A stretch of 64,000 nucleotides of DNA from JBAZUK01 sp041661445 (GTDB lineage Bacteria > Chlamydiota > Chlamydiia > Chlamydiales > SM23-39): assembly GCA_041661445.1 (NCBI GenBank), contig JBAZUK010000001.1, forward strand, positions 124,001-188,000, written 5' to 3'. The number at the start of each line of letters is the position of its first letter. The stretch's first letter is position 1. The notes under the pieces are model-generated. The model was not told the DNA's origin and ran no database searches. It saw nothing but the letters and a program-made list of their open reading frames with translations. Shown one piece after another: positions 7,964 to 18,400 of the stretch. The position numbers and the translations under genes were made by a program.

Positions 7964-9568
7964 TTAGTTCAAATCGACAAGTTTGTGATTAGGATTTTGT
8001 TTAATTACATATTCTTTTTCCCAAAGGGTGCTAAACAATACCATGGGTTTATCGAAACGATCTTTTACAATTATTGAGCTGGATGATTTTTGAAACGTAG
8101 TCAGATCACCTATGATCCATGCACTGCAATGATAAGGAAGAGTTGATAAATTGGTATCAACACCATATTCATCTAAAAGCCTGTATTGCATTACTTCAAA
8201 CTGAAGTTGACCAACAGCGGCATAAATGATTTCACCTAGTTGATTATAAGGTAGAAGAATTTGGATTGCACCCTCTTCGGCAAGCTGTTTTGTTCCTTTG
8301 TCAAAAGCTTTTCTTTTGCTTACATCTTTAGGTAGAACTCTTGTAAAAATCTCGGGTTGAAATTGTGGCAAAGGCTTAAAATTAAATTTCCCAGTTAGTG
8401 AAATGGTATCTCCGATAAAAAAAACACCTGGATTGATAACGCCGATTATATCGCCGGCATAAGCTTCATCCAATGTTGTTCTTTCGCCGGCAAACATGCT
8501 GTGAGGTCTTGATAGCCTGATTTCTTTTTTGAGTCTATGGTGTTTTACAATTAAATCTTTTTCAAACTTTCCCGAGCAGATTCTCATAAAGGCCATGCTG
8601 TCCCGATGTTTCTTATCCATATTGGATTGAATTTTGAAGATATAGGCGCTGAAAGGGGTCTTAACGGGGTCAACGTAAACTTCTTCTCCATTTACTAAGC
8701 TGTCGGCTATCCGTGCTTTGGGCGGTGGCGCAAGCTCGATAAAGGCATCAAAAAATGGTTCGATTCCAAAGTTTGTTAGGGCTGATGCAAAAAAGACCGG
8801 AGTGATATTGCCTTCCAGGAAATCATTTAAGTTAAAAGGATTGCCTGCAGTGTTGAGGAGCTCAAGGTTTTGTTTTAATTTATCAATTTCTCCTTCTCCA
8901 ATAACTTCGGCAAGTCTTGGATCATCTATGGAATATTTTGTGATTTGAGCTTTTTGAGCGCCTCCGATGGCGGTTTTTGTGAAATGCAGACATTCTTTAT
9001 TAACCCTATCGTATACGCCGCAGAAATTACGATCAGAGCCAATTGGCCAGTTGTAAGCAAAAGATTTAATTTGAAGAGCATTTTCAACCTCATCCATCAA
9101 ATCAATAGGCTCTCTTCCATGAGAGTCCATTTTGTTGATAAAAGTTAGAACAGGTATTTTTCTCAACCGACAGATTTCGAAAAGCTTTCTTGTTTGCTGT
9201 TCAACACCTTTTGCTGCATCTATTACCATAATAGCGCAATCTGCAGCGGTTAAAGTGCGGTAGGTGTCTTCGGAGAAATCTTTATGCCCAGGTGTATCGA
9301 GAATATTAATAATAACATCTTTATAAACAAATTGCATCGCCGATGCTGTAATTGAAATGCCTCTTTCTTGTTCCATTGCCATCCAGTCGGAAGTAACATT
9401 TTTCCTTCCTTTACGCCCGCGTACCATTCCCGCTGTATGAATCATTCCTGAATAGAGCAATAGTTTTTCGGTAAGGGTTGTTTTTCCAGCATCCGGATGT
9501 GAGATAATTGCAAAAGTTCTTCTTTTAGAGATGTTTTTTGCTAAATCTTGCATGTAATTTTCATTCAT
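7964..9568 (-). CDS. prfC: Peptide chain release factor 3
   Basis: RF3 is a translational GTPase that recycles RF1/RF2 from the ribosome after termination. The 534 residues include the P-loop SHPDAGKTTL at 23-32, switch II DTPGHKDF, and the NKMD specificity motif, followed by the RF3-type second and third domains (for example GAIQILLPYNQLGEIIYAAVG and AVGQLQFEVMQYRL near the C-terminus). Length matches the family (about 525-535). It stands alone, with more than 200 bases on both sides. GC content of the gene is a little higher than that of the surrounding accessory genes. Confidence 0.96.
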   Translation of the reverse strand: MNENYMQDLAKNISKRRTFAIISHPDAGKTTLTEKLLLYSGMIHTAGMVRGRKGRKNVTSDWMAMEQERGISITASAMQFVYKDVIINILDTPGHKDFSEDTYRTLTAADCAIMVIDAAKGVEQQTRKLFEICRLRKIPVLTFINKMDSHGREPIDLMDEVENALQIKSFAYNWPIGSDRNFCGVYDRVNKECLHFTKTAIGGAQKAQITKYSIDDPRLAEVIGEGEIDKLKQNLELLNTAGNPFNLNDFLEGNITPVFFASALTNFGIEPFFDAFIELAPPPKARIADSLVNGEEVYVDPVKTPFSAYIFKIQSNMDKKHRDSMAFMRICSGKFEKDLIVKHHRLKKEIRLSRPHSMFAGERTTLDEAYAGDIIGVINPGVFFIGDTISLTGKFNFKPLPQFQPEIFTRVLPKDVSKRKAFDKGTKQLAEEGAIQILLPYNQLGEIIYAAVGQLQFEVMQYRLLDEYGVDTNLSTLPYHCSAWIIGDLTTFQKSSSSIIVKDRFDKPMVLFSTLWEKEYVIKQNPNHKLVDLN

Positions 9569-9785
9569 AATTTATTTTTCAATTTTGAGAAGATTTTTTT
9601 AACATTTCGTTTTTAAAACTATTAACTGATTGGTTTTTACGAGATCTTATGGATCTATTACAAATATTATAAAAGATTCTATATAAGAAATCCATAAATA
9701 CGTAATCTTCAAAAAGATAATATTATTTTTTTAGTAGAAATGAATGACTATTCGTATCTAAGCCAAGCTATAAAAAATAACAGAA

Positions 9786-10256
9786 TCAATAAATTTTTAA
9801 GCGATTACTGAAAAAAAGAAATACCCCAAATATTATAATAACTTTTATTGAGATTTTCATGTGTCGAGAAGATAAGTCTGCATGATAGGCTTGTTCTGCT
9901 ATGTTAAAATACTGCAATCCTTTAAAAATTAAAATATTTGCCTCAGATTGGTTTTTAAAGATTTTTCTAAGGTCGCGAAATAGTATTATCTTTTTTTCCA
10001 TTAAATCAGAGAGCTCTTTTAATTTTGCTCTCGCTGCCTCGCAACATTTTTTGGCTCTTTGCATGAAACGTAATGTATTTGGATGTTCATAGAAAAAACT
10101 CTTAGTGCTTTTTTCAAGATTCTTCAAAGAATCTGTAAGATCTGAGATTTCTTTGCTTAAATTTGAATGAGTTTTTTTTATCGAAGCCAATCTGATTTTT
10201 GTTAAATAAGACCTTTCGGTCGAAAATTCGAATTTTATCGGATAGGTGTTTGTCAT
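9786..10256 (-). CDS. Coiled-coil protein with C-terminal membrane anchor, unknown
   Basis: I place the start at the internal ATG at 10256 (MTNTYPIKFEF, 156 residues); a longer version starting at 10304 adds 16 residues. Neither has a clear ribosome binding site. Residues about 25-120 are predicted coiled coil, rich in Lys, Glu and Leu, with LSKEISDLTDSLKNLEKSTK. The C-terminus holds one hydrophobic helix, IKVIIIFGVFLFFSN, followed by RLKIY. This tail-anchored layout resembles host-interacting or inclusion proteins of chlamydiae, but there is no sequence match I can name. Confidence 0.55.
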   Translation of the reverse strand: MTNTYPIKFEFSTERSYLTKIRLASIKKTHSNLSKEISDLTDSLKNLEKSTKSFFYEHPNTLRFMQRAKKCCEAARAKLKELSDLMEKKIILFRDLRKIFKNQSEANILIFKGLQYFNIAEQAYHADLSSRHMKISIKVIIIFGVFLFFSNRLKIY

Positions 10257-10492
10257 ATTTTTAGTAATTTTTAAAAAGAATGATAAAAAAAGGTCTAATT
10301 TCAATAAATAGATTTGAGAATTAGAAAGTTAAAATTTTTCAAAAGTCATTATACATCTAATTAAAATGAATAAATGTATAATTTTTATTTTAAAATAATA
10401 TTTAATTATTTTAATTGGAAATGCATTTTTTACTTTACGTTAATTAAATTTTTATTAACATATTTTACCTAAATATTTAATAAGGAACTTAT

Positions 10493-13400
10493 ATGTCTAA
10501 ACTATTTAATCTTTTTTTTGTGTTTTCATCCGCTCTTTTTGCCGCTTCAACAAATGAAATTTATCTGAAGTCTATGAATGAAAACGAACCGAGCAATCTT
10601 TTTGACAATTGCGTAAATGTTGTTACAGGAAATTTTGTAATGGAAGAGGAAATTATTGCTAACGGGGTAGAGCCGGTTAAATTAAAAAAGACATATTTTT
10701 CTTTGAATAATTTTGATTCAAGATCCAAAGATGTAAAATCTCAGGATGAATATGTACTTGCAGGCTGGTCCTATACAGAAGGACTGAAAGCATATTTTTA
10801 TGATTATACTGTAGATATCATTGAATCTGATTATGCCATTCATTCATTTCAAATTTCAAGCGACGTCAGTAAAAAATCAGATAAAAAAAAGTTAGAGGGG
10901 AAAAGCGTTTTCGAATTTAAGAACAGCTCTTGTTTGGCTAAACATTTGAATCAAAATAATCCTCAGCCAGTCGACCCTAAAGAAATAATTGTTTATATGA
11001 ATGGAGCAAAAGATCTTTTTGTAATTTATCCTGATGGTAAAGAAAAGTATTATAAAAGAGAAAATGCGAATGCAAATTATTTTCTGTTAAAAGAAGAGAA
11101 GCTAGAAAATCATAATAGAATAGAATATATTTACGATGAGCATTCAAATATAAAAGAAATAAGATCAAAAAATCCTAGTGGCTCAAAAGTATATGCTTGG
11201 ATTAAGTTTAAATATCAGAATCCCGATCCTGAATTTCCGGATAAGAATAAAAGCAAGCATGATTTTTCTATCATAACTTCAGATAATAAGAACTATGAAT
11301 ACAAATATAATAATTTTTATCCGATAATTACCAATAAAGAAAGATCAGAGCACCCTTTTTTCATCTTAGAAAATGTAAATTCAAACCAGGGAAATGAACG
11401 TTTTAATTATCATTTATCGAATAAAAGAACTCATCCTCTTTTAAAAACTGCTAAGCTCCCTGATATGACTCTAAGAGAAGTTGATTATTATTTCTTGGGA
11501 AGTAAAAATCCTGAGGTGGGGGTTGAAGTCCGTGATATTAATGATTTTCGTTTTGAGAGAGTTAAACTGTTAAAGGAACCGGCAAATCTAGATGGTTCAT
11601 TCGTTACAACATATAAATTTTACTATGAAGGAAAATATCAAAAAGGCGGATCTACCACCATTTATGATATATATAACAATAAGTTTGTTTATTTTTATAA
11701 TAGCGATTCAAAAATTGAAAAAATTCAAAGATTTGATAATAAAAATCAGCTTGTCAATGAAGAAAACTTTTCTTGGGAAAAAATTAATGGAATTTCAAAG
11801 CTGACTTCTAAAGCTTTTCTGAACGGAAATAAAAAAATAATTTTTATAAAAAAATTTTTCTATGACAAAAGATGTAATCTAGTTGAAGAAAGATTATATG
11901 GAAATATAACTGGAAAAACGTTCAATCTAGAATTGAATGAGAAAAAATTAGATGGGGTAAATAGCGAATATAGCGCTGTTAAATACGAATATACAAATGA
12001 CAAGAGAAATTTATTAATAAAAATAATTGATGAAAATAAAGTTGAAACTATTTTTTCTTACCTGCCGGGAACGAATATTTTGTCTTCTAAATTCATTGTT
12101 TTTAACGATAAAATAAAAAACAGATGTTTTTATGAATATAACCAAGACAATATTCTTATAAAAGAATTTGAAGATGATGGAACATCTTTTGATAAAAATG
12201 ATATTAAGAATATAAATTTTAGAACAATCAGGGAATATTCCTTAAAACAGAGCGAACCATTTTTGGGTTTAGTAGAATCTGTAGAAAGCAAATATCTGGA
12301 TTTAAATTCCAATACTGAAAAATTGCTTCAGAAAGAAGAATATACTTATTCAAATCAAGCTAAAGTAATAAGAAAAGAAATTTCTGATTCTAACAATGGT
12401 TTAGCTTATTATATTGATTATGAACATGATCAAAAAGGAAATATAGTTTCTCAAACGGACTCATTAAATAAAAAAACTAAATATAGATATGATGATGACA
12501 ACAATTTGATCAGCACAACCTTTCCAAATGGAAAAGTCGAAGAAAACAGCTATAATTTATGCAACAAATTGATAAAAAAAACAATTAAACGGAATTTAGA
12601 GCTTCAAAGCTATAAATATGTTTATGATAAGACCAAAAATTGTATTTCCTACACAGATCTATTAGGAAATGAAAGCATATTTGAATATGATAATTTCTCA
12701 AATTTGATCACAGAAAAGACACCTAAGCTGGCAAATGACAAAAAATCATTTTCAATAATCATGAATAGATATGATTCAGATGGAAGTATTATTGAAGTTA
12801 AAGAGAACCAAAATATTACTAAAACTATAAACAACATTTTTTCTAAACCTATTTTAATATATTATCCGGATGGTTCAGAAGAACAATATCAATATAATCT
12901 AGATGGAACAATAAAAGCATTTTTGGATAAAGAAGGAAAAGAAACTCAATATGAATATGATTATTTGAAAAGAATAGTAAGTAAAAAAATATTTAAAGAG
13001 AAAAAACTAATAAATGAAGAACTTTATAAATATAATTCTTTTGATATTTCTTATAAAAAAACAAAAGATGGGGAAATATTTTATTTTTATGATAACGCAA
13101 AACGATTAATTTCCGAAAAAAGAACTTCCCAGAATCAAAGTTTCCAAACTCAATATTTTTATGATGATCTGTCTAATAATTATAAAACGATATATGAAAA
13201 TACAATATGTGAAATCAAGAAAAAAGATTTTTTCAATAGAAATGTTTTAGAAGAAAAACAGGACATAAATGGAACTATCTTATATCAGAAAAGTTATGAA
13301 TATGATGAATTTGATAATTTAACAATAGTATCTTATATAGATGGAAAAGAAAGTCGAGAAAAATATTTTTATGATTGCCTTGGAAGAGTTATTAAAATAA

Positions 13401-15238
13401 TTAACCCTTTAGAAGAAGAAACTATATATAAATATGAGAATGCAAGGATAAATGATTACAATCTGATAAAAAAGACTACAATAAGCCTTTCAAACTGCAT
13501 TGAAGAAGATCTTATGGATTTTGATGGCAGAGAATATCAAGTTGAGAAGAAAAATGATAAAGATCAGCTTTTAAGTAAGATAAATTATCAATATGATCTG
13601 TTCGATAATTTGATATATGTTAAAAATTTGAAATATTCGAATGATATCATAGACAAATCTGAGACTTTTAATTCTTATGATAATATGAATCAGCTGATCT
13701 CTCAAAAAAATAATGATTCAAAAAATAATGTAGCATTCAATTTTGAATATACAAAAAACGGCTTATTGAAAAGTGTACATAATTCCGATGGAATTTCAGT
13801 TAATAGAGAATATGATAATTTCGGAAATGTAATTAAATTGTTTACTACAGATGGTCTCTGCAGTTATGAGTTCAAATATAACAATTTTGATTTACCGATA
13901 GAAATTGTTGATTTGGTAAACCATAAAAATATATCTAGAAAATATGATGCTTTCAAAAATTTGATTGAAGAAGAAATTTTCAATGGTCTAGTTATTAAAA
14001 ACAGATATGACAAATTCAATAGAAAGATTGCAACTGTTTTCCCAGACAAATCAAGTATAGAATATGTTTATAATCCTGTTTTTTTACAAAAAGTTATTAG
14101 AAAAGATCCTTTTGGAAACGTTTTATATTCTCAGAGTTATCTTCTGCACGATTTATCAGGGAATTCCTTAAAAGAAGAACTTCTTGCTGATGTAGGAATA
14201 ATCAAGTATTCAAAAGATATTTTAGGAAAATCATTGTTTTTTGATAGCAGATTCGGTGTTGAAAAAGAATTGAAATATGACCTTCTTGGAAAAACTGAAC
14301 AAATTAAATCGAATTTATTTGGAAAATCTACAGACTTATCTAGCAGATATGATTTCAATATGACTCAAAGCTGTGAGTCAAATATTAAAGCAAAAGAACC
14401 AGCAGATAATTCAGCTTACTTCCAGGGACATAAAAACAACTTAAAGTGTTTTTATGATTCTTTAGGGAGATTAGTCAAAATGCAAAAAGATGAATATCAG
14501 TATGAATTTATATTCGATGGTTTAGATAGGGTTGTTACGAAAAATATATATGAAGTTCAAAACGGTATAAAACAAATTGCGCAAATTAATTATTTTTATG
14601 ACGGATTTGAAAAAATTGGATTCCAGGAAGATATCAGCAATATTTATGAAGTTAAAATTCCCGGTATAAATGATAACACTATTGCCTATGAAATAAGAAA
14701 AGAGATTTATGTGCCTATTTCTGAAGCAAATGGAAATATCAATTATTTTGTTTGTTTAAACCAAAGTCTGGTTGAAGCAAATAAATATAAGATAGTTGAA
14801 AAAAGTCAAATCAGCGCTCTTGTAAATGAAATGCGATTTGATATTCATATCAATCCTTATCAAAATTTAATGTTTAATAATTTTTTCAGGCACATTGATA
14901 TTGCTAAAGTTGGGTCGGTTTCTTTTTTTGATAAAAAAGTTCTGAAAGAAGAAATTACAGATTTTGAGATAAGATTAGACGACCCCTTTAGTTATTTTAA
15001 AAAAATGATCTTACCTGAAAAACCAATTGAAGAAATGGGTAATTTAAAATTTACAAAAGACGCTTTGGATATGATGGAACAATATTTTATTACAGCAGAA
15101 GATGTCGTTGAGGCAGTTAAAAGACCTGGTTCAATTGAAAAGATTGGTGAAGGCATGTTTTTTGTAATTTATAATGATATAAAAATTTTAGTTGATGTGA
15201 AAAACAAGGTGATTAAGAAAATAGAAAAAACAAATTAA
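10493..15238 (+). CDS. Exported RHS/YD-repeat protein with C-terminal toxin-like domain
   Basis: A 1581-residue protein. The N-terminus is a signal peptide (LFNLFFVFSSALFAAS), so Sec export is expected. Residues about 200-1400 are filled with degenerate YD/RHS repeats such as YEYDEFDNL, KYRYDDDNNLIS and FYDSLGRLVKMQKDEYQYEF, the fold that forms a beta-cage in RHS and Tc toxins. The last 62 residues (about 1520-1581) form a separate small domain: FTKDALDMMEQ, then ITAEDVVEAVKRPGSIEKIG, then two beta strands. This resembles DUF4258/BECR-fold nucleases used as polymorphic toxin tips. No recognisable RHS core (PxxxxDPxG) precedes it. A weak AAGGA lies before the ATG. No immunity-type gene follows: the next gene is convergent, 3 bases away. 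Confidence 0.8.
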   Translation: MSKLFNLFFVFSSALFAASTNEIYLKSMNENEPSNLFDNCVNVVTGNFVMEEEIIANGVEPVKLKKTYFSLNNFDSRSKDVKSQDEYVLAGWSYTEGLKAYFYDYTVDIIESDYAIHSFQISSDVSKKSDKKKLEGKSVFEFKNSSCLAKHLNQNNPQPVDPKEIIVYMNGAKDLFVIYPDGKEKYYKRENANANYFLLKEEKLENHNRIEYIYDEHSNIKEIRSKNPSGSKVYAWIKFKYQNPDPEFPDKNKSKHDFSIITSDNKNYEYKYNNFYPIITNKERSEHPFFILENVNSNQGNERFNYHLSNKRTHPLLKTAKLPDMTLREVDYYFLGSKNPEVGVEVRDINDFRFERVKLLKEPANLDGSFVTTYKFYYEGKYQKGGSTTIYDIYNNKFVYFYNSDSKIEKIQRFDNKNQLVNEENFSWEKINGISKLTSKAFLNGNKKIIFIKKFFYDKRCNLVEERLYGNITGKTFNLELNEKKLDGVNSEYSAVKYEYTNDKRNLLIKIIDENKVETIFSYLPGTNILSSKFIVFNDKIKNRCFYEYNQDNILIKEFEDDGTSFDKNDIKNINFRTIREYSLKQSEPFLGLVESVESKYLDLNSNTEKLLQKEEYTYSNQAKVIRKEISDSNNGLAYYIDYEHDQKGNIVSQTDSLNKKTKYRYDDDNNLISTTFPNGKVEENSYNLCNKLIKKTIKRNLELQSYKYVYDKTKNCISYTDLLGNESIFEYDNFSNLITEKTPKLANDKKSFSIIMNRYDSDGSIIEVKENQNITKTINNIFSKPILIYYPDGSEEQYQYNLDGTIKAFLDKEGKETQYEYDYLKRIVSKKIFKEKKLINEELYKYNSFDISYKKTKDGEIFYFYDNAKRLISEKRTSQNQSFQTQYFYDDLSNNYKTIYENTICEIKKKDFFNRNVLEEKQDINGTILYQKSYEYDEFDNLTIVSYIDGKESREKYFYDCLGRVIKIINPLEEETIYKYENARINDYNLIKKTTISLSNCIEEDLMDFDGREYQVEKKNDKDQLLSKINYQYDLFDNLIYVKNLKYSNDIIDKSETFNSYDNMNQLISQKNNDSKNNVAFNFEYTKNGLLKSVHNSDGISVNREYDNFGNVIKLFTTDGLCSYEFKYNNFDLPIEIVDLVNHKNISRKYDAFKNLIEEEIFNGLVIKNRYDKFNRKIATVFPDKSSIEYVYNPVFLQKVIRKDPFGNVLYSQSYLLHDLSGNSLKEELLADVGIIKYSKDILGKSLFFDSRFGVEKELKYDLLGKTEQIKSNLFGKSTDLSSRYDFNMTQSCESNIKAKEPADNSAYFQGHKNNLKCFYDSLGRLVKMQKDEYQYEFIFDGLDRVVTKNIYEVQNGIKQIAQINYFYDGFEKIGFQEDISNIYEVKIPGINDNTIAYEIRKEIYVPISEANGNINYFVCLNQSLVEANKYKIVEKSQISALVNEMRFDIHINPYQNLMFNNFFRHIDIAKVGSVSFFDKKVLKEEITDFEIRLDDPFSYFKKMILPEKPIEEMGNLKFTKDALDMMEQYFITAEDVVEAVKRPGSIEKIGEGMFFVIYNDIKILVDVKNKVIKKIEKTN

Positions 15239-15241
15239 TTT

Positions 15242-18200
15242 TTATTTAAAATTATAATAGATTGCTATTTGGGCTTTTTGATCATCAAATTTTCTTGCAA
15301 ATTCTATATCGTATCGTAGATTTGCAGTGAACTTTTCTTTTTCAAAAGTCGCAGTTAGACCTGCGCCGAGACCTACTCTTACGGAATTAGGATTGTCGGC
15401 TGTTACGATGAAATAATCTTTTTGGTCCACAAGATGCGATCTGTATCTTTTTCCGCCCATCCTTTTTTCTCCGATCCAGCTAACCTTTGCTTCGGGGAAC
15501 CACTGGGAACTATTATCTCTTGTGTGAAAGCATGTTGAAAAATTACAGCCTAGCTCACCTCTGAGCATATTATAGTTTTTTGAATCAATCATCAGATTTA
15601 AGTCTTGTGCTTTTTTTTCTTTTATTTTTTCATTATAAATATATTCATAATCAAATTCAAAAAAAGGCTGACACTGCATTTTTTTCAAGTTTTTTGTTAT
15701 CGCTCCATTAAGTCTTGCAGAAACTTGCAGACCATCAAAATCACCCTCAGCTTTTCTGGTAATACTTGAAAAATATATGTTCCTGTTCGCATTGTTTAAA
15801 TTCAAGGAACCTAATACTGAACCATTGATAAATCCGGCATTTTTGACAAGCCCGCTATAAGCTCCTAAATAGATACTGTTAATATTTCCTTTTCCTTTCA
15901 TGTTCAGCCAGTTGATCCTTGAATAAGAATATGCAGCAAACGATCCGAGGATAGCTTCGTTTGAAAATCTATAATCGCCCCCGAGAACTCCATAGGCGCT
16001 ATTGCTCGAGAATCCCATTTTATGTGTTTTGTTGTTCTGTCTTATGTGATCGTAGAATGAATCTGCCCATAAATTAAATTTTTGTGTTGGTTTTGCATAT
16101 AGAACACATCTTTTTTTAGTAAGAAAATTCATTCTGGAAGAGATTGTTTTTTGGATATGAGTCGAGTTTGCCTGCTGAACATAGACTAAATTTTTATACA
16201 TGGCAGGGTGAAGTTGATCTAAAGCATCTTTTAATTCATCAACTGTTAAGATACTTTGCAATAAGGAAACCACATAATCCAGATCTCCTTCATCCGGAGT
16301 TGGAAGAGAATCCAAATAATTGCTTATTTCACCAAAATTTTCCTGATCAAACACGTTTGAAAGGGCAATGGAATTTATTCTTAGGACCATGCTGGTAGGA
16401 TTATATTCCAAAGACAAATCAAAAGCAGGAGGGGAGATGACATTTGTAAAGGTACCATTTAGCTGGGTTCCTGGTGCAAAAACTTCCATCAATGTATAGG
16501 TCGTATTGGCTGTAAAGGTATCTTGGGCGATTGGAACCAGATAAAGATTTGTATTATTTTGAATATTTATATCCCCAAGAACATTTATCTTATCCGATGT
16601 TGAAGCGTCAAATTCCATTTCCAGAGAAGAACCTGGGCTCTGAGTATAATTTCCATTAATCTGTATAGTTCCAATAGAATTTCCCGGAAATACTGTTCCG
16701 GAAACATTTACATCTCCTGTTATGTGTCCTGAACCTCTAAGTGTTCCGTTAGATTCAATCAGTAAGGTTTTTGAATTATCGCCAAAATCTCCATTAAGTA
16801 CTAAAATTCCATCTTTGACGATTGTGTTTCCATAGTGTTTGTTATTCTCAGATAGTATGAGTTTTCCGCTTCCTGATTTTATTAGCGAGCCATTGCCGGA
16901 AAGGGTTCCTCTGAAAGTATCATTAAATGATTGATCGAAATGAACTATTGAGTTATTCAGTATTTCTCCTTGAAGGGAATTTGTATTTCCGATCAATTCG
17001 CCGCTATTTATTGTCGTTCCGCCTAAATAAGTATTGGAGCCTGTCATTTTAAGGGCGCTCAAACCCTCTTTTATTACCTCTCCGCTGCCGCTGATCATAA
17101 AATCATAGGATCCGTCTGATTCCTGATTAAAGATGATTTTAGAGTTGTTTGCGATATCGCCGTATAAAGATTTGGAATCGCCTTTTAATGTACCTTCATT
17201 GATCAGTGTTCCGCCAGTATAGGTATTTGTATTTGATAGATAAAGTTCTCCTGCCCCTGTTTTGAGCAGATGGCCATTTCCTGATATTTGACCTATAAAT
17301 AGATCATCTAAGCTTTGATCAAAATGTATTTGAGCATTATTTAATACGTTTCCGTGCAGGGAATTTGTATTAACAATCAAAGTTCCGGATTCGATTGTCG
17401 TCCCGCCGATATAATTATTATCTGCTTCTAATCTCAGAGAAGCTTTTCCGGATTTGATGAGAGAACCGTTTCCTGTTATGGTTCCAGAATATGTGTCATC
17501 AAATGACTGATTGAAATTCACAATAGAATTATTCAAAATATTTCCTATAAGTGAATTAGTATTACCGGATAAAATTCCTTCTCTGACTATTGTCCCATTT
17601 GAATACGAATTGTATCCTGATAATGTTAATCGTCCTTTGCCTGTTTTTATTAGCTCGCCATCTCCTGTTATTACTCCATTATAAGAACTATCAAAATCCT
17701 GCTTAAAATTTATTGTCGCATTATTAGATATATTTCCTTGCAGTGAGTTGGTGTCTCCAATTAAAACGCCATCATTTATAGATGTTCCTCCGCTATAGGT
17801 ATTATTTCCCAATAATAAAAGAATACCGGTTCCTGATTTTATTAATGAACCAACGCCAGAAATATCACCTAAATGAAAATCATCAAAATTTTGATCGAAA
17901 TGAATGGTTGCATTATTGAAAATATTTCCTTGAAGAGAGCTGGTATTTCCTTTCAAAACCCCTTCATTTACGTTTGTTCCGCCTCTATAAGTATTAAAAC
18001 CACTCAAAGTTAGAATGCTTCCTCCATTTTTAATCACTGATCCAAGACCGGAAATTTTTTTAATGAATATGCCAGGGCTGTCTTGAAAGAATTCTACTTT
18101 TCCATCTTTGCTGAGGTTCAGATCTGTTGTGATTGTAAAAGAATTTCCTACTACTAAGCCTGTAACAAGATTTTCTGCTCTACCTTCAGTAAATAAAGAA

Positions 18201-18244
18201 AACGAGCTGATTAGAAATATTAAATAAAGTCTTATTTTTTTCAT
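15242..18244 (-). CDS. Autotransporter with PATR passenger repeats
   Basis: A 1000-residue type V secretion protein. It has a signal peptide (residues 1-23, ending TEGRA). The passenger at about 66-525 contains seven repeats of about 64 residues built on GxGxLIKSGxGxLxLSGxNTYxGGT, the autotransporter-associated (PATR) beta-helix repeat. A linker and a C-terminal beta-barrel follow (about 721-1000, starting KFNLWADSFYDHI and ending in alternating strands, IAIYYNFK). This is not a classical chlamydial Pmp: GGAI and FxxN motifs are not prominent. The stop is 3 bases from the stop of the convergent RHS gene. It is probably a surface adhesin or structural protein. Confidence 0.88.
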   Translation of the reverse strand: MKKIRLYLIFLISSFSLFTEGRAENLVTGLVVGNSFTITTDLNLSKDGKVEFFQDSPGIFIKKISGLGSVIKNGGSILTLSGFNTYRGGTNVNEGVLKGNTSSLQGNIFNNATIHFDQNFDDFHLGDISGVGSLIKSGTGILLLLGNNTYSGGTSINDGVLIGDTNSLQGNISNNATINFKQDFDSSYNGVITGDGELIKTGKGRLTLSGYNSYSNGTIVREGILSGNTNSLIGNILNNSIVNFNQSFDDTYSGTITGNGSLIKSGKASLRLEADNNYIGGTTIESGTLIVNTNSLHGNVLNNAQIHFDQSLDDLFIGQISGNGHLLKTGAGELYLSNTNTYTGGTLINEGTLKGDSKSLYGDIANNSKIIFNQESDGSYDFMISGSGEVIKEGLSALKMTGSNTYLGGTTINSGELIGNTNSLQGEILNNSIVHFDQSFNDTFRGTLSGNGSLIKSGSGKLILSENNKHYGNTIVKDGILVLNGDFGDNSKTLLIESNGTLRGSGHITGDVNVSGTVFPGNSIGTIQINGNYTQSPGSSLEMEFDASTSDKINVLGDINIQNNTNLYLVPIAQDTFTANTTYTLMEVFAPGTQLNGTFTNVISPPAFDLSLEYNPTSMVLRINSIALSNVFDQENFGEISNYLDSLPTPDEGDLDYVVSLLQSILTVDELKDALDQLHPAMYKNLVYVQQANSTHIQKTISSRMNFLTKKRCVLYAKPTQKFNLWADSFYDHIRQNNKTHKMGFSSNSAYGVLGGDYRFSNEAILGSFAAYSYSRINWLNMKGKGNINSIYLGAYSGLVKNAGFINGSVLGSLNLNNANRNIYFSSITRKAEGDFDGLQVSARLNGAITKNLKKMQCQPFFEFDYEYIYNEKIKEKKAQDLNLMIDSKNYNMLRGELGCNFSTCFHTRDNSSQWFPEAKVSWIGEKRMGGKRYRSHLVDQKDYFIVTADNPNSVRVGLGAGLTATFEKEKFTANLRYDIEFARKFDDQKAQIAIYYNFK

Positions 18245-18400
18245 TTTATTAACACTATTAATTCTATTTTTTCAAGTTAAGAACAAAACCTTAATATGTC
18301 AACTTATTTTTAGAATTAAGCGCACTAAAAAATTGATGATGAATTAAGCAAGAAGCATAAGAACAAGTATTGAACAAAGTTATAACAAAGCAAGCTTCTA

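Noticed and set aside
10390..10420. Palindrome TTAAAATAA/TTATTTTAA before the RHS gene
   Set aside because: It is made only of A and T in a very AT-rich stretch, so chance is a sufficient explanation.
16144..16398. Plus-strand open frame inside the autotransporter gene
   Set aside because: It lies antisense within a clear barrel/linker coding region, has no ribosome site and no protein-like conservation.
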